Shown here: positions 49,610 through 57,941 of the stretch, one piece after another
How the letters are laid out: the number at the start of each line of letters is the position of its first letter
Numbering within the stretch: position 1 is the first letter of the stretch
From: Pseudomonadota bacterium
GTDB taxonomy: Bacteria; Pseudomonadota; Gammaproteobacteria; Steroidobacterales; Steroidobacteraceae
NCBI GenBank assembly: GCA_021792755.1
Contig: JAJYUA010000011.1
Location: 1 to 64,000, forward strand
DNA length: 64,000 nt
Direction of reading: 5' to 3'
Program-made: the position numbers and the translations under genes
The notes under the pieces: model-generated
Database searches by the model: none
Told to the model about the DNA's origin: nothing
Seen by the model: only the letters and a program-made list of their open reading frames with translations

Positions 49610-50289
49610 ACGGGGCCGCGGAAATTGCCGGGAAATCACGTTCGAGATGCGCGGAATATAGGGTGGAAAGCCCTGAATAATATGAATTATTCAGAACTTT
49701 CAAATACTTAAACGTGACAAGATGGAAGGAGTGAGCTGACCTGCATTCTGAGCGACGCCCGAAATGGGGCCGTGGCGCTGTCGACGCCAGCAGATGAGTT
49801 CGCCACTCTCATCATCGCCCCGGGGCGGCAAGTGCGCTCTTTAACAATCTGTAGTAGGATCACGCGTCAGATAAGACGCGGATTACCCGATGGGTTCGAA
49901 GCATGCAGGTCAGAGGCAGCGATCGCACATCGAAATACCCTGCCGTTGACAGTATCGATTGAGGAGCCTTACGATTCCGCGCACATCAGTTATGAAGCTA
50001 CCGCACGCTTCATCAAAGAAGCGCGCGCAGGCCTGATCACGACAAAGCGGGGGGTGAGTTTGTTGACGATCGTCACGCGGATGTGACGGGCCGCAGCACG
50101 GCCGCTGTCGCGGGGGCTGCGGTAACGCCGAATGCGGCGGACATCGGGGCATCGAGATCTTTGCGATGCTTCGCTGTAGTGCATCTGCAGCAGGATCCTG
50201 CCCGACACCGAAATGAACCCGGACTTGCAGCTCACCGCAGCTGCGGCCGTCGGCGCGTTGCGCCGGGTGAAGTGGCAAGAGGCAAAACC
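49610..50289. other. Non-coding stretch with AT-rich dyad and boxA-like motif
   Basis: About 680 bases before the AraC gene. It holds a perfect inverted repeat CTGAATAAT-ATGA-ATTATTCAG at 49673-49694, a boxA-like motif at 49833-49851 and a small dyad GCGTC-AGATAA-GACGC near 49865. A 104-aa frame (49772-50086) has no family features and was not accepted. Confidence 0.5.
49833..49851 (+). promoter_or_regulatory. boxA-like antitermination motif
   Basis: TGCGCTCTTTAACAATCTG is nearly the boxA core of proteobacterial rRNA leaders (TGCTCTTTAACAAT). No 16S rRNA gene follows in the window. It may be a leftover rRNA leader carried here by rearrangement, or a leader for the gene at 50290. Confidence 0.4.
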
Positions 50290-51276
50290 ATGTGCACAGA
50301 CAGCAACAGGCGAACGCCGGTGACTGTCGCCACCGGATCAGGCGCGATTGCCCACATTTGGCGACGCACGTTCGACGACTCTGAGGAGCAGGCCGGGTGC
50401 GTCGAATCCCTGTTTCCGCAGCGTTACTTTCAGGTCGGCGCCGGGCGATTCTGCGGTGAAATGACGAGCATCAATCTGGACGGTGTGCGGCTTTTCCGGG
50501 AGCGCGTCAATCGGCGCCTCATCCAGGAAGGCATGATGAACGTAGCGAACATTTCCTGGATTCAGGGCCGCACGGGTCTGTTTCGCTGCAACGGCTTGGG
50601 CCTCGAGCCCGAAGGGGTCATGTCTTACGGAGCGCGCGCGGAGTTCGAGGTCGTCCTAGATGCGTGCGAGCTTATCGGCGTCGCCATCGCGCCCGAAGCG
50701 CTCACGAGCCACGGCGAGGAGGCAGCCGCGCCGTCGGCCAGGGTATCAGGCGGCCTTCGCTTTGTGTCAAGGGTCCTGGCCGCCCCCCTATGTCGAGCCG
50801 TGTCGCGGGCCCTCTTCACCGCGGATGTCAGCGGCAGTGCGCAGATGCCGTGCTGGCAGGCGCTGCGCCAGGAAATCCTCAGCTTGGCTTTGCCGATTGT
50901 CAATCTGCCAGAAGCTGCGGACCTCGGTCGTTCTCGCCAAACCCATGCGCGAGTCGTCCGCTCGGCGAAGCGCGCCATCAATTCGGATCTAACGCACGCG
51001 GCGGGAATTTCGGACCTCTGCCGCGTGATAGGCGTATCCCGCCGCAACTTGTTTTACGCATTCGATGCGGTGCTGGGCCTGTCGCCGCACCAGTACCTGA
51101 AAACGGTTCGCCTGCACGCGGCACGACACGCACTAAAGCATCTCGGACCTGACAAAGGGCGCATCAGCGATCTCGCCTGGGATTGCGGCTTCTCGAAACC
51201 CAGTCAGTTTGCCGCCGACTACAAGCGCCGTTTCGGTGAGTTGCCGTCGGAAACGACGCCGTGTTCCCCATCCTGA
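50290..51276 (+). CDS. AraC-family transcriptional regulator
   Basis: A 328-aa regulator. Start at 50290 (AAGAGGC site, MCTDSNRRTPVTVATG); the frame is open back to 50083 but without conserved sequence. The N-terminal sensory part spans ~210 residues. The C-terminal double HTH has ISDLCRVIGVSRRNLFYAFD and ISDLAWDCGFSKPSQFAADY with FGELPSET. Its layout parallels the regulator at 17725. It lies upstream, on the same strand, of a decarboxylase and a TonB receptor. Confidence 0.88.
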   Translation: MCTDSNRRTPVTVATGSGAIAHIWRRTFDDSEEQAGCVESLFPQRYFQVGAGRFCGEMTSINLDGVRLFRERVNRRLIQEGMMNVANISWIQGRTGLFRCNGLGLEPEGVMSYGARAEFEVVLDACELIGVAIAPEALTSHGEEAAAPSARVSGGLRFVSRVLAAPLCRAVSRALFTADVSGSAQMPCWQALRQEILSLALPIVNLPEAADLGRSRQTHARVVRSAKRAINSDLTHAAGISDLCRVIGVSRRNLFYAFDAVLGLSPHQYLKTVRLHAARHALKHLGPDKGRISDLAWDCGFSKPSQFAADYKRRFGELPSETTPCSPS

Positions 51277-51304
51277 CGCCCGACAGACCCCTCCTCGGCT
51301 GATA

Positions 51305-51331
51305 CCGGCGCCACTGCGCATAGGGCGCCGG
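51305..51331 (+). terminator. Hairpin after the AraC gene
   Basis: CCGGCGCC, an 11-base loop and GGCGCCGG, starting 29 bases after the AraC stop. It could end that transcript; there is no T-run. Confidence 0.35.
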
Positions 51332-51505
51332 CGTCCGTGGCGGCGCCGTTTTGCACTTTTCGGGTACCTGCGGCGCAGGTCACTTCGTAAACTTTTCAGC
51401 TAGCCGGCAAGGCGTGGTCCAGGCGCAGGTGCACACCTGTATGGCCGCGCCCGCTTGCGCGCGCGGCACAGGAAATAGCGCCCTTCAAATTCCGGAGAAG
51501 CGGAC

Positions 51506-52750
51506 ATGTTGGATGGTTTTCTCGTCAAATCGCTGCCTCAGAATGGTGCCCCCACCGAAGAAATCCAGGAGCGTCTGACCAAGATCTCCCTCGACGAGCC
51601 GTACGCGCATTTTGCGAGGGCCTTCCGCGGACCCCAGGACGTGCAGAGGCTCGCACAGTGGGCGTTCGACCGATTTTTCGCTGACAACGGTTTTTTTTCG
51701 CTGTACGCGCCCTACATGCAACAAATCGAGCAGGAAGTCATCGCCATGGGCGTGAGTTTGCTGCATCCGGAACGCGACTCCACGGGCAACTTTACCTCTG
51801 GTGGCACGGAGAGCAATTTCTCAGCGATACACGCCGCCAAGGAATGGGCGCGTGAGCGACGGCCTGGCGTAAAAAAGCCGAATGTCGTTGCGCCCCGCAC
51901 CATACATCCCAGCTTCCACAAGGGTGCCCGCTATCTCGATGTGGAGGTAGTCACGACTGACTTCGATAGCAACGGCCGCGGCATCGCGGCCAACATAGCC
52001 AACGCGATCGACGACAGCACGATCATGATTGCCGCTTCGGCACCTTCCTGGGCATACGCCAATATCGATCCGATACCCGAGATTGCAAAGGTGGCGCGCG
52101 ATGCGGGGCTGTGGATGCACGTCGATGCGTGCATCGGTGGCTACCTATCGCCCTTCCTCGAGAAACTCGGCAGAAACCTTACTCCCTGGGATTTCCGCGT
52201 GCCCGGCGTGATGTCGATATCGGCCGATTTGCACAAGTTCGCTTATTGTCCGAAGCCGGCATCAAGCATTTACTGGCGGCACGCCGAGCTGCAGAAATAT
52301 CACTATGTCGAGGTGAATGACCCGTTTCTCGGCCCCTACAAGTTGGCCGGGTTCTCGGGTTCAAGGTCCGCTGGGCCGATTTTCGCGGCTTGGGCGGTGA
52401 TGAACCACCTCGGAGAGGACGGTTACCTGCGCCTGACGCGCCGTCTCATGGACATCCAAGCGCACATCACGCGCGAATTGCGCGCGATCGGTGGCCTGAG
52501 GGTGTGGGATGTGGATGTCATGCCTTTGCATTTCAGCTCCGACAAGCCGCCCACCGAAGCGATTTACCAGGGATTGCAGGAGAAGGGCTGGATAATGCTC
52601 GGCCGGCTGAATCCCTCGGCCATCACCCTGCCGATTGATCCTAGCCTGACAGACGAGGACCTCGAGAGGCTGCTCAGCGACCTGCGGGATATCGTCGATC
52701 GCCTCGGTCACGCGGCTGCACCCAAGGCAGGCGATATCCGCTATGGATAG
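51506..52750 (+). CDS. PLP-dependent group II decarboxylase-like enzyme
   Basis: A 414-aa aspartate-aminotransferase-fold enzyme. The PLP lysine is Lys244 in SADLHKFAYCPKP, the pyridine-binding Asp is Asp207 in MHVDACIGG, and FTSGGTESNF binds the phosphate. This pattern is shared by group II amino-acid decarboxylases and sphingosine-1-phosphate-lyase-like enzymes; the HVDACIGG form is closer to the latter. The substrate is unknown. A GGAG site precedes the ATG. It lies between the AraC gene and a TonB receptor gene. Confidence 0.87.
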   Translation: MLDGFLVKSLPQNGAPTEEIQERLTKISLDEPYAHFARAFRGPQDVQRLAQWAFDRFFADNGFFSLYAPYMQQIEQEVIAMGVSLLHPERDSTGNFTSGGTESNFSAIHAAKEWARERRPGVKKPNVVAPRTIHPSFHKGARYLDVEVVTTDFDSNGRGIAANIANAIDDSTIMIAASAPSWAYANIDPIPEIAKVARDAGLWMHVDACIGGYLSPFLEKLGRNLTPWDFRVPGVMSISADLHKFAYCPKPASSIYWRHAELQKYHYVEVNDPFLGPYKLAGFSGSRSAGPIFAAWAVMNHLGEDGYLRLTRRLMDIQAHITRELRAIGGLRVWDVDVMPLHFSSDKPPTEAIYQGLQEKGWIMLGRLNPSAITLPIDPSLTDEDLERLLSDLRDIVDRLGHAAAPKAGDIRYG

Positions 52751-53140
52751 CCCCCGTGCCGTGGACGCTCGGCTTCAGAGCAAGCAGGGGGCCCCGTCGG
52801 GCGCTCGACCCGCACTGCGGGTCGAGCGAACCGGGATGAGCCTTGCAATCCCGAAACAGGGCAAGTCGTGCAGGCTCGGAAGAGCCGCTGGGGTCGTGCC
52901 AAATCCGGGCACGCGCCGGCCTTGTCGTGCGGCCTGCTCCCGCGCGAAATCGATCCGGCCAATGATCGCCGGGAGCGCAACAAGGCTTCCGCCGGCATCG
53001 CTGGGAACGACGAGGCGCCCCATCAAGACCCGCGCGCGCAAGGGCGGGGACGCCGGCTCCCCGGGCGATTTCCGGGCACTGGACCATGGGCGCACGAACG
53101 AGCGGCTGACGCGCCGAAAGGGCGCAAGCACGAACGAAAT
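52751..53140. other. Gap between decarboxylase and receptor
   Basis: About 390 bases. The receptor frame stays open upstream to 52868, but the extra sequence is Arg/Gly/Pro-rich and precedes the signal peptide, so it is treated as non-coding. No other feature was seen. Confidence 0.45.
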
Positions 53141-55396
53141 ATGAGGCAAACAATCATGTCGCCAGGCTATGAAGCGAGTTTGAGACACGAGTCCGGTTTT
53201 CCGGCGGTACTCGTGTTGACCGTCATTGCGGCCGGTCTTGGGTGCTGCCCTGTGCGGGCACACGCCGCGAAAACGGGCGGCCCGGCGCCGCTCGGTGTGC
53301 AACAATCCGATCGGCTCCATACCGTCGTCGTGACCGCGGAGCACTGGCACGAGAAATTGCAGGCAGTGCCGATCGCCGTAACGGCATTGACCGCAAGCGC
53401 CCTCAGACACTCCGGCATCGAGAGCACGCTCGGGCTGCAGCAGGCAATTCCGGATTTCGTGATGACAACAAACGCGACGATGGGACAGATCTATCTGCGC
53501 GGCGTCGGCACGGACATCATAAATGAGGGCACCGACCCAAGCATCGCGGTCTATCAGGACGGGGTGTATCAGGCACGGGCAGCGGACTCTATTGCCGAAC
53601 TGTACGACGTCAAACGTGTCGAGGTAGTTCTCGGACCGCAGGGCACGTTGTACGGACTCAATGCGGCGGCGGGCGCCATCAGAATCATCACCAATGATCC
53701 CACCGACCGTTTTCAGGCCGACGCGAGCGCGCAATTCGGCAATTACAACCACGTTCGCACGACGGCCATGGCGAACCTTCCGGTGTCCCGACGCGTCGCC
53801 CTCCGTGTTGCAGGCTTTTACGATTATCACGAGGGATTTTCGAAGTACCAGTACATTGTCGGCAAGAGGGACGACGGCGTGGATGCCTGGGGTGCCAGAG
53901 CGAAGCTGAGCATCAGGCCGACACGAAACGTGAGGTTCATTCTCACGGGCGAGCATACGGACGACCGGAGCACGCGGAACATGGCGCCGGTGGTGGATCC
54001 AAGCCTGTTCTCCCCCGCCATTGACGTGTTCGGTGCAAAACCGTACATCAATCCACGGGATGCCCAGAACAACCTTGCGGACGCCGCCGACGTGACACAG
54101 TCGAAAATCTACGGGACTCTCGTGTGGGAAGGAAACGACGTCGAATTGAAGTCTCTGACCTCGTATGAACCGACTGTAAACAACATAATCCGGCTTGATG
54201 TGGACGCCACAAACGTCAATTTTCTGTGGGATTCGCTGTACGAACGCTCGGACGCCTTTACGCAGAAGTTGCAGCTGAGGTCGACCGCGCATCGGGCGCT
54301 GCACTGGGTCGTAGGCCTGTTTTATTTGCATGAAGCCGCATCGCAGATATTTCCGATCCGGGTAAACATACCGGTCATTCCCGGACCGAAGCCCGACGCA
54401 CTCATGAGCTACGACACGGCGATCTTTACGCACGCCTATGCGGCCTACGGACAGACGTCCTATCGCATCGGCAAGATTCGCCTGACCGCCGGCGTGCGCT
54501 ATAACTATGAGCGAAAAAAGTCGGGGTTCCATGAGGCGATCATCGATCCGTACAAGTTGCTGTCGCCCTACGGCAGCGCAATCGTGAACAACCCGCAAAG
54601 CAGGGGCTGGGGCGCATGGACGCCGCGGTTCGTTATCGGCTATTCCGTCAGGCGCGACATCATGCTGTACGTAAGCGCATCGCGCGGTTTCAAGAGTGGC
54701 GGGATGAATCTGGAAGGCTCCGGAGAGGTCTTCCAGCCGGAGACGCTGTGGGATTACGAGGGCGGAATCAAGGCGACATGGTTCGATGACCGGCTGCGCA
54801 CCAACCTGGACGCGTTCTACTATGATTACCGGAATCTTCAGGTCAGCGTTTTCAATGGCGCGGCGTCGGTGGTCACCAATGTGCCAAAATCGCGCATCAG
54901 GGGATTTGAGGCGAATCTGACCGGATTGCCAATGCCGGATCTGCTGCTTGATCTGCACTTGGCTCTGCTCGATGCCCGCATCGGCAGATTCAGTACGCCT
55001 AACCCGAATACGGGTTTGGTGCAGAATGTGAGCAATAACACGCTGCCGCGCGCTCCGAAGACCGCGCTGACCGCCGGAGTTCAATACACCGTGCCGTGGG
55101 TTCATACGGGGCGGCTCACGATGCGCGCCGACATGAAATATCAGTCCAGGATCTATTTCACCTATTGGGACAGTCCGGGAGTTGATCAAGGAGGCTATTC
55201 GCTGTTCAATTCACGCTTGAGCTACCGGATCGGCAACGGCTCGTGGTCCGTGGCGTTGTACGGCAACAATCTCAGCAACAAGCTGTATCGGGCGAGCGTC
55301 GTGCAGTCGCAGTCGCAGATCGGCACGCTGCTGTTTTGGGGCCCGCCGCGGACATTCGGCGTGGAATTCCGATGGCGCCATGTCCGCGGTGAGTGA
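53141..55396 (+). CDS. TonB-dependent outer-membrane receptor
   Basis: A 751-aa receptor from ATG 53141; a second ATG at 53156 has a better ribosome site (GAGG). The signal peptide core is AVLVLTVIAAGLG, ending near AHA. Plug domain: TVVVTAEHWHEKLQAVPIAV, IYLRGVGTD and VEVVLGPQGTLYGLNAAAGA. The barrel ends FGVEFRWRHVRGE, with an aromatic near the C-terminus. The neighbours (decarboxylase, amidase, acyl-CoA ligase) suggest uptake of an amide or aromatic-type substrate; this is inference. Confidence 0.94.
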   Translation: MRQTIMSPGYEASLRHESGFPAVLVLTVIAAGLGCCPVRAHAAKTGGPAPLGVQQSDRLHTVVVTAEHWHEKLQAVPIAVTALTASALRHSGIESTLGLQQAIPDFVMTTNATMGQIYLRGVGTDIINEGTDPSIAVYQDGVYQARAADSIAELYDVKRVEVVLGPQGTLYGLNAAAGAIRIITNDPTDRFQADASAQFGNYNHVRTTAMANLPVSRRVALRVAGFYDYHEGFSKYQYIVGKRDDGVDAWGARAKLSIRPTRNVRFILTGEHTDDRSTRNMAPVVDPSLFSPAIDVFGAKPYINPRDAQNNLADAADVTQSKIYGTLVWEGNDVELKSLTSYEPTVNNIIRLDVDATNVNFLWDSLYERSDAFTQKLQLRSTAHRALHWVVGLFYLHEAASQIFPIRVNIPVIPGPKPDALMSYDTAIFTHAYAAYGQTSYRIGKIRLTAGVRYNYERKKSGFHEAIIDPYKLLSPYGSAIVNNPQSRGWGAWTPRFVIGYSVRRDIMLYVSASRGFKSGGMNLEGSGEVFQPETLWDYEGGIKATWFDDRLRTNLDAFYYDYRNLQVSVFNGAASVVTNVPKSRIRGFEANLTGLPMPDLLLDLHLALLDARIGRFSTPNPNTGLVQNVSNNTLPRAPKTALTAGVQYTVPWVHTGRLTMRADMKYQSRIYFTYWDSPGVDQGGYSLFNSRLSYRIGNGSWSVALYGNNLSNKLYRASVVQSQSQIGTLLFWGPPRTFGVEFRWRHVRGE

Positions 55397-55614
55397 GAAT
55401 CGACCCCTGGGACGGACGGTCAACGGGATCGGGCGGCTGCTCCAGGGACGAAAACGAAGATCGAAGTCGTGCGGGCTCGTGGTGGTAGATCATCTGGTGC
55501 AGCCGCGCCTGCAGCGCGATTCGCGCCTGCGCCGTCGCGCTGGCCCATGCTCGAGCCCGAGTGTGCCGCAGCTTTTTCTGTCTGGTTCCGGCTGTGCCGG
55601 CTTGGGAGACGGGT

Positions 55615-57057
55615 ATGAAGCTCTGTGAATATGCGAGCTATGACGCGCTGGGCCTGGCCGAGCTAGTCAGGAGCGGCGCAGTGAGCGCCGAGGAATTGCG
55701 CGATGCGGCGCTGCTCGCCGTCGAGCAGGTCAATAGTGAGCTCAACGCGGTGATCGGCCTCGCGCCGGAGGAGGCGGAGCGGGCTCTGCGCGGGCGCGAC
55801 CGCGCAGTGCCATTTTCCGGGGTGCCTTTCCTGCTCAAGGACATCGGCGCCCATATGGCCAATGTGCGGAGCGAGCTCGGCTCGCGCTTCGCCAAGGGGT
55901 TGACTCCGCCGACTGACACCGAGCTCGCGGCGCGCTTCAAGAAAGCAGGACTAGTGACCGTGGGGAGGACCAACGTGCCAGAGTTCGGCAACAATGTCTC
56001 GACCGAGTCGCTGCTTTACGGGCCCGCGCACAATCCGTGGAATCTTTTACGAAGCACCGGCGGCTCGAGCGGCGGCGCCGCGGCCGCCGTGGCGGCCGGC
56101 ATCGTGCCCATGGCCCATGGCAACGACGGGGGCGGGTCGATCCGCGTGCCGGCGGCCTGCTGCGGCGTGTTCGGCATGAAGCCCAGCCGCGGACGCAATC
56201 CGGCCGGACCGCAGTACGAGGATCTGATTTTCGGCCTCGGAGTGGAGCATGTGCTGACACGGACCGTGCGCGACAGCGCCGCGATGCTGGATGCCACTCA
56301 TGGCGCCGATGCAGGGGCGCGCTACCTGCTGCCGGGTCCCGAAACCACCTATCTGGCGGCCTGCGAGCGGGACCCGAAGCCGCTGCGCATCGCGTTTTCC
56401 GTGAAGCCGCTTGAAGGCGCGCCCGAGATCGATGCGCTTTGCCGGGAGGCCGTGCTCGAGACGGCCAGACTCTGTGAGAGCCTGGGCCACCACGTGTTCG
56501 AGGGTGCGCCGCTTATCGACCATGACGAGGTCTGCGCCGTCTTTCGTGACGTTGCCGCGCCGTTTATGACCGCATCGTTGAAAACGCTAGCCGAGGCCCT
56601 GGACAAGGAGGTCACGGCGGATGAGCTTGAGTCCACGACCTGGGCAATCTTTATTCATGGCGCTCGGATGAGCGCCGCTGAATTTGCCGGCGCCATCGGA
56701 AATGTCAACGCCGTGAGTCGCAAGCTCGGGCAGTTCTTCACAAGCTGCGATCTGTGGCTCTCGCCCGTTCTGAGCAGGCCGACGGTGAAGCTCGGGGTGC
56801 TAGATGCTAATGAAAAGGGTCTCGATGCGTTCCAATGGGTGAGGAAGATGATGGATTACGCGCCGTTCTGCGCGATGTTCAACGGTTCGGGGCAGCCGGC
56901 GATGTCGGTGCCTCTGCACCAGACACCCGACGGACTGCCTGTCGGGGTGCAGTTTGCAGCGCGATTCGGGGATGAAAGCACGTTATTTTCGCTGGCGGGT
57001 CAACTGGAGCGTGCGCGTCCCTGGGCTGAGCGCCACCCGGAGGTCTTCGTGCGGTAG
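55615..57057 (+). CDS. Amidase (amidase-signature family)
   Basis: A 480-aa Ser-cisSer-Lys hydrolase. Lys75 (FLLKDIG), cis-Ser151 in [19 protein letters not shown] and nucleophile Ser175 in [11 protein letters not shown] are all present. Start at 55615 with a GGGAG site. It cleaves a carboxamide; the family also covers GatA and 6-aminohexanoate-cyclic-dimer hydrolase, and there is no gatB/gatC next to it, so it is a catabolic type. It follows the TonB receptor by about 220 bases. Confidence 0.92.
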   Translation: MKLCEYASYDALGLAELVRSGAVSAEELRDAALLAVEQVNSELNAVIGLAPEEAERALRGRDRAVPFSGVPFLLKDIGAHMANVRSELGSRFAKGLTPPTDTELAARFKKAGLVTVGRTNVPEFGNNVSTESLLYGPAHNPWNLLRSTGGSSGGAAAAVAAGIVPMAHGNDGGGSIRVPAACCGVFGMKPSRGRNPAGPQYEDLIFGLGVEHVLTRTVRDSAAMLDATHGADAGARYLLPGPETTYLAACERDPKPLRIAFSVKPLEGAPEIDALCREAVLETARLCESLGHHVFEGAPLIDHDEVCAVFRDVAAPFMTASLKTLAEALDKEVTADELESTTWAIFIHGARMSAAEFAGAIGNVNAVSRKLGQFFTSCDLWLSPVLSRPTVKLGVLDANEKGLDAFQWVRKMMDYAPFCAMFNGSGQPAMSVPLHQTPDGLPVGVQFAARFGDESTLFSLAGQLERARPWAERHPEVFVR

Positions 57058-57433
57058 GTCGCCGGCGAGGACGCGCATCTGCTCAAATGCCGTGTGGGAG
57101 GAATCTACGCGGAGTAGAACTTGAATACGCGATGGCCGGAAAGCGAGCCGACCGTGGTTCAGTGGAGAGCACGGAGATCTAATTGGCACTGCGTCTTCGC
57201 CGATGCCGCGCGCTGAGTGAAATCTGCCGCTGGCAGCCCGTTCACGCCGCCTACCGGACCGCAAACGGGAAGTGGGGTTCAGCACCACCGGCTCGGCGGC
57301 CGGCAAGAGGGAATGGGTTCACCGAATATTTACAAATAGGCTGACGGGAGTGGCATCATGAAAAGCGCGGCAAGCGCAAGTGTCGCAAGTGCGGACTCGT
57401 TGCGCGGATGAGGGCTTGTTCGACGGCGGGCGC
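57058..57433. other. Gap upstream of the truncated ligase
   Basis: About 375 bases, no gene. The words GTGGCATCATGA (near 57350) and the same again near 57868 precede both ligase copies, which suggests that the promoter region was duplicated along with the gene. Confidence 0.45.
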
Positions 57434-57688
57434 ATGAATTGCACGACACAATTCGTAAAGGTGCGCGACAGCCTGCTGCGGTTCAGGCAGGATCTGGCGG
57501 CGGCGCAGCGCGAGTTCGGGTGGCGGGCATTGGAGGAGTTCAATTGGGGGCGGGACTGCTTCGACGCCAGGGGCGCCATCGGCGCGGATGACGATCGGAT
57601 GCCGTTGCGCGTGGTGGACGACGCCGGCGGCGACGAGGCGCTTGCTTTTGCTGACCTCCGCTACTGCGGAGAGCCGGATCTCGGCTGA
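57434..57688 (+). pseudogene. Truncated acyl-CoA ligase fused to the repeat
   Basis: The first ~74 residues match the start of the intact ligase at 57942: FVKVRDSLLRFRQDLAAAQR against FIETRDRLLRLREDLAAARQ, EEFNWGRD against DEFNWARD, and LRVVDDAGGDEALAF against LRVVDDGGHGETLSF. The match ends at ADL, exactly where the right 68-bp repeat starts, and the frame then reads RYCGEPDLG and stops, copying the end of the acyltransferase fusion. The AMP-binding core is missing, so it cannot be an enzyme. Confidence 0.85.
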
Positions 57689-57723
57689 GGCGTGATGTCT
57701 CGCGCAACCAGGGCGCGCCGGCG
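57656..57723 (+). repeat. 68-bp direct repeat, right copy
   Basis: Identical to 39519-39586. Here it follows the truncated ligase rather than an acyltransferase. The first 33 bases are the last codons and stop of the fusion gene, so this copy looks like a displaced gene 3' end. Confidence 0.9.
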
Positions 57724-57941
57724 CTTAGGCTCGGCTCAGTCCCACAGCGATACGCCGGTCGGCCGCCGGCAATGCGGCGCAGCCAAGGTCGAGCTGTGGT
57801 GGCCGCGCGTAGCAAAGAACCCTCCATCCGTCAATTGGTCCGACGAACAGCCGTAATGGGCCGAGCCGGTGGCATCATGACCGGTGTGCGGGATGTCACT
57901 TGGCATCAACAAGGAACGCGGTTCTGCGATAGGGGGGCGTC

